Origin: Phyto melanocephala
Lineage: Eukaryota > Arthropoda > Insecta > Diptera > Rhinophoridae
DNA: 64,000 nt
Direction: 5' to 3'
Assembly: GCA_941918925.1 (NCBI GenBank)
Contig: OW799234.1
Span: 45,166,412 to 45,230,411 of the forward strand
The notes beneath the pieces are model-generated. The model searched no databases. It was not told the DNA's origin and saw only the letters and a list, made by a program, of their open reading frames with translations. Below, piece by piece: positions 53,835 to 64,000 of this stretch; positions within the stretch are counted from its first letter, which is position 1; each line of letters starts with the position of its first letter. A program made the position numbers and the translations under genes.

Positions 53835-55945
53835 TACACTCATAATTGACTTGTTTTCACTTTAAGTGAAATCTTGAAGACATGATTCAACATATTTAAT
53901 AAAATATATAAATTTCAGTTTTATGGCTGACATAATTGATATGCTCGGACATAATTGATATGCTCGGAATTCTTTTTGTTCAAAAAAAACCTCCGAAAGT
54001 AAACTTGCCTCAGAGGCAAGTCTAAACAATGAATACTTATTACGATTATGATATTGGACGATCGATGTTCAATTTGGAAAGTGACTTAAATCGCTTGGCA
54101 ATGGCTATTATACTATTATCCTGCCGCTTAAAATATCAGCATAAACACTATTAGCTGCAAAAGAAAAGTTACTGATTCTTAATAAGTATTTGTTTTTAAT
54201 TTAAATTGCTTCTTTAATTTTAACATTAAGTGAAGAATTTATTTAAGATGTACATTTTTTCATATAAAAAAGAATGTTTTGCTTTCTTACTCACGATTAT
54301 TTTTAAACACAGAATTTAATTTTAAAATGTTCTTAAAATTCAAACTTCAATATGTAATTCTATTTACTAATAATGTCAATGCAAAACCACTGTGCCCTAT
54401 TGTTATTGTTAATACAACATTTGTGTTTCTGATCTCTTAGATCTTTGTATTACTTCTTACATTTATATATGTACGTTACTACTATCCTCCCCTCCAATGT
54501 TTCACACTTTCACATCCCATTTTTTTTTTATTATTTTATTCGTTATTATAGTCATTGAATTTGCGTTTAAGTCTTTAACTTTTCACTCTATTACAATGTT
54601 TGTATACATGTATATGTTTATGTGCAAACTGTGCAAACTGGTAAGTTAAGTTACGTGGTGAATAAAGTCAATTTAGAATTTTTGATATTATTAAATTTAT
54701 TTTTTTTTTCTAAAGAAGTTAGTTACATATATTGTTTGTATTTTATTTTTATTTGTTATTAAGAAAACAATTTCAGTGTAGTCTTTTAAGTTCAATACCA
54801 TCAACAGTAAAAAAACAATAATAAAAACTTTTTTAAAGAACAAAGACAAGTTCAAAAACTGTATTTAAGTTTTAAATTAAGTCCCAGCGAACAAATTTCG
54901 CACTCGTTCAAAGTAAATAAAATTTTTCATGACTTTTAATTCAATAGTTCTAGATAAGGCATTCTTCATACGTCCCTAACTTTAAAACAATTTCTCATAA
55001 ATGATGTGCTTCAAAATACTTGAAAATTTATAAAAACTATCTTATACAATTCTTTTTAACAAACATTATTAACTCGTGAATGATCCGCTTATTTTCAATT
55101 AATATACGTTTTATGCACTTACTAGAACAAAGTGAATTTTAGTGGTATATTATATAAACACATGCTCTCCAATGACACATTAATATTAAAATCATGCGTG
55201 TTTCAATAAAACTAAACTTTACCACTTTATCACGAATTAAACACATGCATTCACGTTTTTTTTTTTGCATGTATTTTTTTTTTTTTTTTTTTTTGCTGGG
55301 AAGCTAGTCCGAAAAAAACATGTATGATTGCAAGTAAAATAATCCTGAAATTTTAAATCAAAATTTCAATATCAGAAATATTATTTTTGAAAAAAAAAAT
55401 GATTAAGTGAACTAGTTGAACTGCTGGCTAATCTTTAATCATAAAAAAAATTAAAAACCTCTACAAAGGGAAAACAAATACTAATAAATGAGTTGAAATG
55501 TTGTTCACTGTAAAATATTGTACAAAAATCAACAAAAAAAAAAAAATAAGAAAGAATTTTGTATTTTTTGTTGTTTCAAAATACTACTTCCTACTTACTA
55601 CTAATTCCTACTTAAATAAAGTTGAACAGTAGTTGATAAAAATCTTTGTTCTGAATTTGTTGTTATTGTTTCTGTCAAAACGTGTCTAATGGCTTTCATA
55701 CTATTCTAAATATCACACACATTTTTCAATATTTCAGCAGAATAGAAAAATAAACAACAAATCAAACAATTATTAAATTAAAGTTGTTATTTTTGTTGTC
55801 ATATCTCTCTAGTTATATAACTCTATGAAAGACGCGGTTTGATGCCAGCTAATTAAAATTTTTTGCACAATGAACTGTTAATATAAGACTTTTAAATAAA
55901 TTTTCAAATATTTTTAGGAAAACAAAAAAACAACTATAAGTTAAA
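53835..55945. other. AT-rich intergenic DNA with small repeats
   Basis: Holds a 19-bp tandem duplication, GACATAATTGATATGCTCG twice at about 53930-53967, a perfect palindrome ACTTGCCTC-A-GAGGCAAGT near 54003-54021, and long T runs at 55256-55295. No gene. Confidence 0.5.
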
Positions 55946-56759
55946 CAAGTAAGAGCAATATATTTGGCTGTGCCGAATCTTTTATATCCACCACCAATTT
56001 TGTGTACTTTTAAAGTACAAAATTTATTATTCTGTTATTATTAGTAATCGCTATGGAATCTTTATACTAAAATATGTATCACTATCTTTGTATCACTTCG
56101 ATATGCTAATATTTTTTTTTCTTCAAAATTTAGTCTTTCGATGAAAGTGGTCGTTAAAGTATGCGCGTCAATATAATTTCTTCTAATAAATACAACTTAG
56201 ATATTTCAATATATTTAGTTCTTTATACTTCCAAAAGCTTTGTCCATAGAGAAATTAAATGAATTTAAGATAAAGCGTTCTATGAGAGGTGGGCAAAGAA
56301 GTGGGCGTGTCATATTTATTTTCCGTAAGTGGTAAACCTTTGATCAAAAAGCAATGTTTGCAAAATTTCAGAATCATACATCTAATTTTGTCAGTTTTAT
56401 TATGTTTTAAATTTGGAATAAACCGAAAAATACACTGTGCGGTATAATGTTTCGTACATTTTAATCTAAACTTTTTTTCTAATGCATTGATTTAAGCAAT
56501 TTTCAAGGAAAATTATTTTTTAAGTCAGGAAATACACATTCGAAGTTTCATGGCTCTATATTAATGCGTTTGGACACAATTTCAATTTATTCGATGGTGG
56601 AAGGATATGATTTCTTTGACCTACTCTTGCATTACGAGCTATAACTCTCCTCCTAGCTTTTTTCGGTCCGACCTTTACGTGCTTTCTACAGACGGACATA
56701 GCTAGATCGTCATAAAATTAAACCCCGATTCCTACCACCTTTTGGTAGCGGGTATAAAA
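55946..56759 (+). repeat. Interspersed repeat family 1, copy E (diverged)
   Basis: CAAGTAAGAGCAATATATTT hairpin start and TAGCGGGTATAAAAA end. About 0.8 kb, lacking the nested mariner pieces and most internal duplications. The 65-codon frame of copies A and B is interrupted here. Confidence 0.75.
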
Positions 56760-57605
56760 AGTTATTAAATTTGTAAGCCCCAATGTGACTTTAAGTCCAC
56801 ACTGTACTTTAAGTGCGTTAAACTAAATGAGAAAATTATTTGAATGACTCGCAAAATTATATGGTGCGTATGCAAATGTTTGATAAATGAGTACCTATAA
56901 ATCAAGTCATTACTAAAACACTTCTTAATACGACTAACGATATGTTTTAGTCATTGCAAATTATGTTATTCAGTAATAGCAAGTCATTACTCAGTTTAAA
57001 GATATGATAATACTACATCTAATTTGTACATAACACATCATTAAAACGAATTCAGATAATATCTATTACCTTTATTTATTAGCATCTTTTAAATTTTAGG
57101 TAAAAATTTTTACTTTTATTAAACTTAAGGTACAAGAATTTTCCAAAGAAACAAGTTTTTATTTTCTTTACTTATTACTAGCATATGCCCGAGCCATCAT
57201 CTGCTGTTAATCCAGGTTTTTATCTACATACACATGTGTATGGCGTGATTGAGTGTTATGTTGGTAGGGTTCATTTACATACTATATAATTAATGACAGT
57301 TACAACTTGCGATAAAAATTTCACTTGGTATCAAAAAATTCTTGCAAAACAGATAAAGCCCTAAATGATAATTTATCATTACTAATATTAGTTCAGTTGG
57401 TAAACCTAATATTGTATAGAATAATCGATTTTTACATTATATGTACATATATACTTACTTCAGATATTTTCATTGGTACTGAAAATGGAAAAAACTTAAT
57501 TTATATATATTGAATTAATCAAAGTAATAACATTTAGACAGTATAAACAGTATACTCATGAAATATTTATCAATTCATAGATGATAATTTGCATATCAAT
57601 ATGAA

Positions 57606-57606
<1 letters not shown>
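56760..57606. other. AT-rich intergenic DNA, no gene seen
   Basis: No recognisable feature before the microsatellite. Confidence 0.4.
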
Positions 57607-57636
<30 letters not shown>

Positions 57637-57814
57637 TGTATGTATGTATGTATGTATGTATGTATGTATGTATGTATGTATGTATGTATGTATGTATGTA
57701 TGTATGTATGTATGTATGTATGTATGTATGTATGTATGTATGTATGTATGTATGTATGTATGTATGTATGTATGTATGTATGTATGTATGTATGTATGTA
57801 TGTATGTATGTATG
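57607..57814. repeat. (TATG)52 microsatellite
   Basis: 208 bp of uninterrupted TATG units. Because four is not a multiple of three, every frame reads MYVC-type repeats; these are not genes. Confidence 0.98.
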
Positions 57815-58438
57815 TGTGTATATGAATTAATTAAACCGCATTCTGGCTCTATTTTTGTTTTATATTGATTTTAAAATAGACTCTGATATCGTTATTGGTA
57901 CAAAGTAATAGTTTATTCTTCTATGTTCCCGTATGCATTAAATTCTAACTTAAATTCTTGTACCATTTATTGTAATTTTTCTTTATTTTGGGCTTAAGTT
58001 CAATTCCTTGTTATTAAACCTTCTAAAACATTTTTAGATTAAATTTTAAACATTTGACATTTACATTAAAATAAACTTAAACCAGAAAAAAATTATTTAC
58101 AATAAATTTAAAGAAAAAGTTCGTATAGATATTATTTTATATACATTCTAGCCCATTTTAAACACAATTTTATTTTCTGTTATTTATAAGATATAATTTT
58201 GCGATCAAAAAGTATTTTAAATGTTAGTCCAGGTATCAAGATATTTCTATGCCAATTTTTAACAAAAAGCATTCAATTGAATTCAGGAAAACATAAAGAA
58301 ACACAGGTAGTCAAAAATTGTATAAAGTGTTTTTTGTATTACACAGGTGTCGAAAAAAATGTACACCATTCATCGAGTAACAGCCACTTAATATACAAAG
58401 TCTAGTAAAAATCAGATATCTACATTTTTTTAAATATT
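57815..58438. other. AT-rich intergenic DNA, no gene seen
   Basis: No supported feature. Confidence 0.4.
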
Positions 58439-58645
58439 TTAGCTTACATTACACCAAATGGCAAAATTATGTAAATCATATTCAAGAAGTTTTTTGTGTT
58501 TAACATCATTATGAGACAAAAACAGTTTTACGCCATCAGCATACATTAAAATATTCAAATGATTGATTATAGATGGAAGATCATTCATAAGGATTGTAAA
58601 TAATAAAGCTCCTAAATGACTAAATGTGGAGCACCCGACGAAACG
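58439..58645 (-). pseudogene. Non-LTR retrotransposon RT remnant (jockey/I-like)
   Basis: A minus frame of about 65 codons matches the RT palm of insect non-LTR elements: SHLGALLFTILMNDLP (family consensus SHLGPLLF..FINDL), then NILMYADGVKLF, in which the catalytic YADD has become YADG, then LLEYDLHNFAIWC. It is open only over this stretch; upstream and downstream sequence has decayed, and the catalytic change makes it inactive. No endonuclease or poly-A tail is seen. Confidence 0.65.
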
Positions 58646-59540
58646 TAAATGGTTGTTAAAATAAATTTATTGAACTCTACGCTCTATAATCTATCTTTTG
58701 ATAATAATCAATCCATGTTAAGATACGGTCGCACTCGGTAACAATTCTGAGCGACAAACAACAAAACAAACAAACTCACTTTTAAGAAACAACAAAATTA
58801 TGCGTCAGCTAACAAATGTGTTCCTAATGTATCCACTCAATGCAACAATGTTTAGATCTTGCAAAGTTTTTGTAAGAACGTATGTATATATACATACAAT
58901 ATCACACTTGGGACACCCTTGTCAATTAGCCAAATATGTTTAAAAATTATCAATTTGTCAATTACTTATGCAATTGCTTTAAATGCGTTAAAAATTTGTT
59001 TGCTGATTTATTTTTATACACAAAGAGAAAAAAATATATATAATTTAATATTTTAATTTTCTCAAATTGTCATTATTATTTATTTTCATTTTTGAGCAAA
59101 GAAATTTCTATATTTTGATTTTTTGTCGAAATATTTTTCAGTGGCAAATATTTATCCCAAAATATTTTGTTCAGGTTTATATATGACACTGTTTCATAGT
59201 GTGACCACAAAATAAGCAACGTATTGAAGTAAACAAAATAAATTAAACTACGGGCAACCTGTTTGACAAAAATATTTCTCTAGTGTGATCATACCTTTAG
59301 CCGACGAGGTGGCAAAACTCATTTCATCGAATTTAAGAAATAAAATATTGTGAATTATATTATTGAATTCCTTACTGAAATCAGTATAGCGGACATTCGT
59401 TTGTTGGCGCTTTTATGGTATAAATATTTGTATTAAAATTACGACGTATTAAAGTATTTAATTATATTTTATTTTTAATATTTTTTAATATTTTTGGGCT
59501 CATTTTTGAAAATCATAATTGGAAATATTTTAATGGTACA
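58646..59540. other. AT-rich intergenic DNA, no gene seen
   Basis: No supported feature. Confidence 0.4.
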
Positions 59541-60010
59541 ATTTAATTGCGAATATTTCAATTTAAAGATTTTATTAGATTATGGAGCACATTTTTGGAA
59601 TTTTTATTCCATTTCTCAATTAAAGTGTGTTTTAGCTCTTTCAGGTACAAAAAAGTTGCCCCATTTTTATAAATTCGTCGACTTCGAATGACCCAAAGGT
59701 TTTCCACTGGAAGTGGAGTATTGTCTTGCTGAAAAGTCAAGTTATATCCTTTATTTTCTTAAGCGAACTTCATCAAAATATTTTCTAGTAAATCGATATA
59801 GATCTCTGCACTTATCTTATGAGATATAAAACAAATTGAAGAACATGCTCACAGCCAATTGCAACCCAAGTCATCGTTAAAATTTCGAGTAAATTTTGCC
59901 TGGGTATCCTGTGCTTTAACTTTTCAATAGACTTGAAAATCATCTGGTCCATCGAGGTTAAGCTTCCTTTAGTCGCTAAACGATACATTGATCGTAATTC
60001 GATGTCTTAT
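59541..60010 (-). pseudogene. Degenerate Tc1-like transposase remnant
   Basis: On the minus strand a 60-codon open frame (59740-59558) begins TFQQDNTP, the Tc1 block around the second catalytic Asp, and continues PVENLWVI, matching the 'P.ENLW' block with the third acidic residue. The roughly 30 residues normally between them are missing, so an internal deletion joined the two. The rest (LKHTLIEKWN...) matches the family C-terminus. Sequence to about 60010 seems to hold stop-riddled upstream coding DNA. Inactive. Confidence 0.6.
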
Positions 60011-60182
60011 TTTTATATCAAAGTCTAATTACGAACAAAATTACTTAATTTTCCCATGCAAAATTTTCAAAGCAAATTACTGTTTTTGTGGGTAATTCAT
60101 TTAGAATTACCACCCGAATTATAATAAAATCAGTGTCCTCTCTAATTTTTACCGGTAGTTTATCATATCCAGCTGTCAAAAC

Positions 60183-60300
60183 AACAGGTAAGAGTGCTAT
60201 ATTCGGTCGTGCCAAATCTGATCTGACCCTCCACCATCATGTGCATTGGTATAATCCCACATCGTAGCTTAACCTATATTTCATGTCGTGAAAACAGAAT
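60183..60300 (+). repeat. Interspersed repeat family 2, end fragment
   Basis: GGTAAGAGTGCTATATTCGG and 'ccctccaccatcatgtgcat', with 'cccacatcgtagcttaacct' as at 589-680. Confidence 0.55.
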
Positions 60301-63300
60301 AATTTACATAAGTAATTTAAAGAGCAAATCAAGTAATTGAATGTGTCGTGAAAACATGCTATAAATCATTGTTCTTTCTAAAATTTATAGTTTTTGGCAA
60401 ACGACATCCTTGCTGTTTTGTGCCTCTGTATAAGATTTGGTTTTGGTTAAGTTTTTTGCCTTTTAACCTGCAGATCTCTCTTCGGTTTTTTGTTTATATG
60501 CCTTTCTGATACGATAAAACAAACTTTTGACTTCATTTGTGTGCAGATTTGTTACTGACAAATGCCTAATAGATCTTTTTCTAAGTCCATATGCATTTTT
60601 ACAATCTTATTATAAGTTGAAAAAATTTATAGTCAACCAAGTCGTACTATATCATACATAATACAACGATACATAAAACAGTATTTTTGTTGAAGCTATT
60701 TTGTGGCTTCAATATCCGATATTGGAAGGATAAAAGTATAGACACTCTATTATTGTGTATTTCAAAACTGACAATTGGTATTAAAAATAATTTTTCAAAA
60801 AAAAAAAAAAAAAAAGGATTATATATTAATTCTTTGGCAATTATAAAGAAAATTACCTCTATGATTTTTGTAATTAGCGTTATATAATATTAAGTATTAA
60901 AACAGAAATAGTTAATACCGTATATTATTATCTTTTGGATAGTAATTTCTTGATCAAGACCATAGACGTTTCGCGAATTCCAGAATGAAAACCATTTACC
61001 ACATCACAGTACAAGTACATGTAAACATTTAAAGCTATTTATCCAAAATCACTCTCTAAGCAAATTACTTTTTTTTTCTTCCCTTAGTTTTATTTGCATA
61101 TAATGTTATACTTATTTTGATTTAGTTTATTACACAGAAAATAAACCCTTTTAGTTTTAGTTAAACACGAAATAATCATACACACGTTGCATTTCTTTCC
61201 AAAATGAATGACAAGCATTAACATGTTTGTCTTTTTATACATATTTTTTTTTTTTAAATATAAAATTTATTACAAATTTTACTATTTTATATACATTTAT
61301 ACATATTTTATATTTTAATTTGAATTGATTATTATTTTTACATTTTATTTATATTTTCACATATTATTTTTGTTTTATTTTTGCTTTATATATTATATTC
61401 ACGCATATTTATATTTTTAAGTTTTTTACTTTACTTTTGTTATTTTATTTTAATTTTTCTGTATACATACATTCATACATACATACTTATTTGCTTATTT
61501 TAATTTATATCTTTTATTTTCTTTTTATACATAATTTTTTTCATTACTTAAGAATACTGATCTTAGGACAGGCTCGAACACGTTCGCGGGACCAAATAGA
61601 CGCCCCCGCTACTAAGTTTAATGCTTAAACTTATATTAAATTCTGATTTTTATTTTTCGTTTATTTGAATTTCCTATACGTTTACGCGCTTTTTTTTATG
61701 CGTGCATACGTTCGGCACTACGTTCGTTTAGAACTAACAATACCGTAAATGTTTAAGTGAAAAAAAGGAAACATTTACGTGTCACTAGACTGGTGTTTGA
61801 AGGGGGGATAAGTTTGCTGGTTGTTGATTGCTAACATATGGCAGGCAACAGTAACTTTTCATTCAAATGTTCGAATGTCTACATCATCACAATCTTAAAT
61901 CAAACAATAGCAACAACAATCGTTTTATTATTTTATTTTTGAAATTTTTGTTGTGAAGCAACAATTGTATTTGTATTCCGGTGTTACTTTTAGCGGAAAT
62001 ATAAAATTACTCAATTCGCCGCAATATTGGAAAATAGGGGTAAAAGAAGGTTTTCACCTTTTATGCAATAGAACACCATAATATACCTATAAACAGTTAG
62101 ATAAAATTAAGTGGAAGCATATGTTTTATACGATACCATTTGTTTATAAAATAAAAGAACTGGTTAATAAAAAAATAAAACAACTTTGCTCTAAACTATT
62201 TATTACCTTTTTCAATTTCTTTGTTGTCCTTTATTAAATATACTTGTAAGAAGAAAATCAATTTAAAAAAATCAAAAAAAAGTTACCTTTTTTGCACTCA
62301 TTAGACTAAAAGACGTTTCGTATAGAAAAGACTACACTGAAATCATTTCATAGTTGACAGCTACGGTCGTCTTGCTTATACTAAATACAACTAATTAGAT
62401 TTAATTACTAAATTGTAAACAAAATTATACTTTGTACTTTAATTAACTATTAAGTATATGCGTCACTTATAACAATTCATACATTTTTAGTTTCATACCC
62501 AGTTAATAAAAATAAACACTTTTTAAAAAAATATACAATTGATAAAAGTTAATCTATTGAAAATTTTTTTTCGATAAATTCGATTTATTAAAAATTTTTT
62601 ACGATCAAAACGTATTAGCGAACTCTAGTAGATATAAATGGAAATCTCTGTAAGAACATATGCCATCTATACTGTTTCGTTTATACTTTTGATAAGCGTT
62701 GGTTTATTAACTTTAAATAAACCGGGATTCCTTGAACTGCAAATAAAAAATAGAAACTGAATTATTTCTTAACACAATAAACTAAACTTATACCGTACAT
62801 TAACTAATTATTTTACCTATTGTTATACACGTTCTTTATTATCAAACTCAATGTGCTGTTCGACTATTGTTGTTATACCAACCACAAAAAAATAGTGTGG
62901 AGGTTACTGGTTATTTTAATCCTTCATATTATATTGAAATATTAATTTTATATTCAATAGAGAATACATATCGTTCCTGGACTTATTGAGAACGAAATAG
63001 CTTTGTCCGTTTTTTTGTAATTTTGTTAAGATCACGAACCAAAAACGCTTGTGTATGAAAGTTTTCCAAAACATTTCTCATATATCATAAATGTTTAATT
63101 TTTTGGGTATGGTAAATTTGGTAAAATTTAGCTCATTAGAATGAAATTAATGAATTAAACTACAGGAGTAAATTATGTAAAAAATGTCCTTTTAGCCAAA
63201 ACGAAATAACGTAGAGTTTTAAAATTTCACATGTATATTTCTGGGATAACTAAATCTCATTCCCGGAATATTGCTACCGTCCGAGTATTACGAAAAGATT

Positions 63301-63399
63301 TATATATCAAGACTTACCCCGCACAATATTTGTTTAGGCCTATTTTAAATTTACAGCCTTATAAAGCCGACAGAATGTAAAGAACCATGCTGATATTAC
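60301..63399. other. AT-rich intergenic DNA
   Basis: Poly-A (60800-60817) and a T-rich stretch (61070-61440). Apart from the tRNA-like block at 61563-61640 no feature is supported. Confidence 0.45.
61563..61640 (-). other. tRNA-like or SINE-head fragment
   Basis: The minus strand contains a B-box-like GTGTTCGAGCCT and, 23 nt upstream, an A-box-like TTAGTAGCGG within a GC-rich island in otherwise very AT-rich DNA. Spacing is short for an intact tRNA and no cloverleaf is evident. It may be a decayed tRNA or SINE head. Confidence 0.3.
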
Positions 63400-64000
63400 T
63401 TAAATGCGGCTTCTTAGAAAAAAGTGTTATATTATCTCAAAGTGAAGACGATACGCCCACTTTACCGCTTTTGCCATAAAACTCTTTTTCCTAAAATTTA
63501 TTTTATTCTATTAAAAAAAAGAATTTCAAAGAATAGAGTACTCTATATGTATTGATCCGCCCACTTTAACGCCCAAATCCCATAAAATAGTGTTTTAATT
63601 TCTGGAAAAAATTTTGCAGTAAGTATGTATAATAATTTTTCAGTCTTATAAAGTTGTTACAAATGTCTTGATTTTACACTGGACTCCAACTTGATGTACT
63701 TTTATAGCAGAAAATTTATTATTTTGTTATTAACAGTAATCGCTATGGAATAATATCTTTATACTAAAATATGTTTCACTTTCTTTGAATAACTTCGATA
63801 TGCAAGTAACTTCGATACGCTAGTAATTTTAGTCTTTCAATGAACGTGGTCGTTAAAGTAGGCGCGTCACTATAGTTTCTGCCAATAAATAAAACCGAAA
63901 TATTTCAATATAGTCCTTTACTCTTCCAAAAACTTTGTCCATAGGAAAAAAATATATGAATTTAAGATAAACCGTTATATGGGAGGTAGGCGTTAAAGTG
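63400..64000 (+). repeat. Interspersed repeat family 1, copy F (cut by window end)
   Basis: From about 63690 plus-oriented family-1 sequence ('aatcgctatggaataatatc', 'aacttcgatatgc', 'tatgggaggtaggcgttaaa') runs off the window. The piece at 63440-63600 (CGCCCACTTTAACGCCCAAATCCC) is in opposite orientation, so two copies or an inversion meet here. Confidence 0.6.

Noticed and set aside
57589..57868. Three overlapping MYVC-repeat open frames
   Set aside because: They are the translation of the TATG microsatellite in each frame.

Overview
The window looks like AT-rich, repeat-dense intergenic or intronic DNA from a higher (brachyceran, perhaps calyptrate) fly. The evidence is the dipteran-style transposon mix (Ty3/gypsy, Tc1/mariner, piggyBac, a tRNA-headed SINE, jockey-like RT), the Drosophila-like splice and TATA signals, and the lack of dense genes. 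The species is not identified. No host gene with a recognisable orthologue is present. The only host-type candidate is a small secreted-peptide gene at 53.4 kb.

The centrepiece is one complete Polinton/Maverick (polintovirus-like) element at 19332-35704 (16,373 bp). Its ends are set to the base: it begins AG, ends CT, and is flanked by the 6-bp duplication CGTGTG (19326-19331 and 35705-35710). Long terminal inverted repeats (1.25 kb left, 1.61 kb right) carry a 50-bp tandem array, an AT-flanked hairpin and an inward-facing TATA box. Between them lie, left to right: an acidic ORF, a 117-aa ORF, an 85-aa ORF, an exonuclease-like ORF, an adenain-type protease (minus), a phospholipase A2/pVI-like minor virion protein (minus, frameshifted), an A32/FtsK-type packaging ATPase, a 21-bp minisatellite, a 305-aa DUF8207-like protein, a fibre-like small protein, an integrase with chromodomain, the penton, a 47-codon micro-ORF, the major capsid protein, and a 1,237-aa protein-primed DNA polymerase (minus) interrupted by a 93-nt spliceosomal intron. 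Together they cover replication (PolB), integration (integrase) and virion assembly (capsid, penton, ATPase, protease). Most frames are open, but the protease has lost an obvious start and the PLA2 gene has a one-base frameshift, so this copy is probably recent and just beginning to decay.

Left of the Polinton (11.7-16.6 kb, minus strand) is a 3'-truncated Ty3/gypsy-type retrotransposon: one 343-bp LTR, an 18-nt tRNA-Pro-type primer site, a long leader, a SAP-domain Gag-protease ORF, and an RT-RNase H ORF joined by an ATGA overlap. It breaks off inside the integrase zinc finger. A tRNA-derived SINE (11.35-11.59 kb) and a 657-bp element with 153-bp inverted arms (10.56-11.22 kb) sit beyond its broken end.

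The flanks are built from two interspersed non-coding repeat families. Family 1 (TATTCGGC...GCCGAAT hairpin at one end, GGTGGCGGGTATAAAA at the other) has two nearly identical 2.7-kb copies at 39.1 and 49.7 kb plus older pieces at 0.9, 3.4, 55.9 and 63.4 kb. Several carry a nested Tc1/mariner-like insertion. Family 2 occurs at 0.6/2.7, 35.7, 45.8 and 60.2 kb. There are also a TTAA-flanked piggyBac-like element (48.06-48.79 kb), a probable solo LTR (8.1 kb), small hairpin MITEs, a 208-bp TATG microsatellite, and remnants of a non-LTR reverse transcriptase and a Tc1 transposase.
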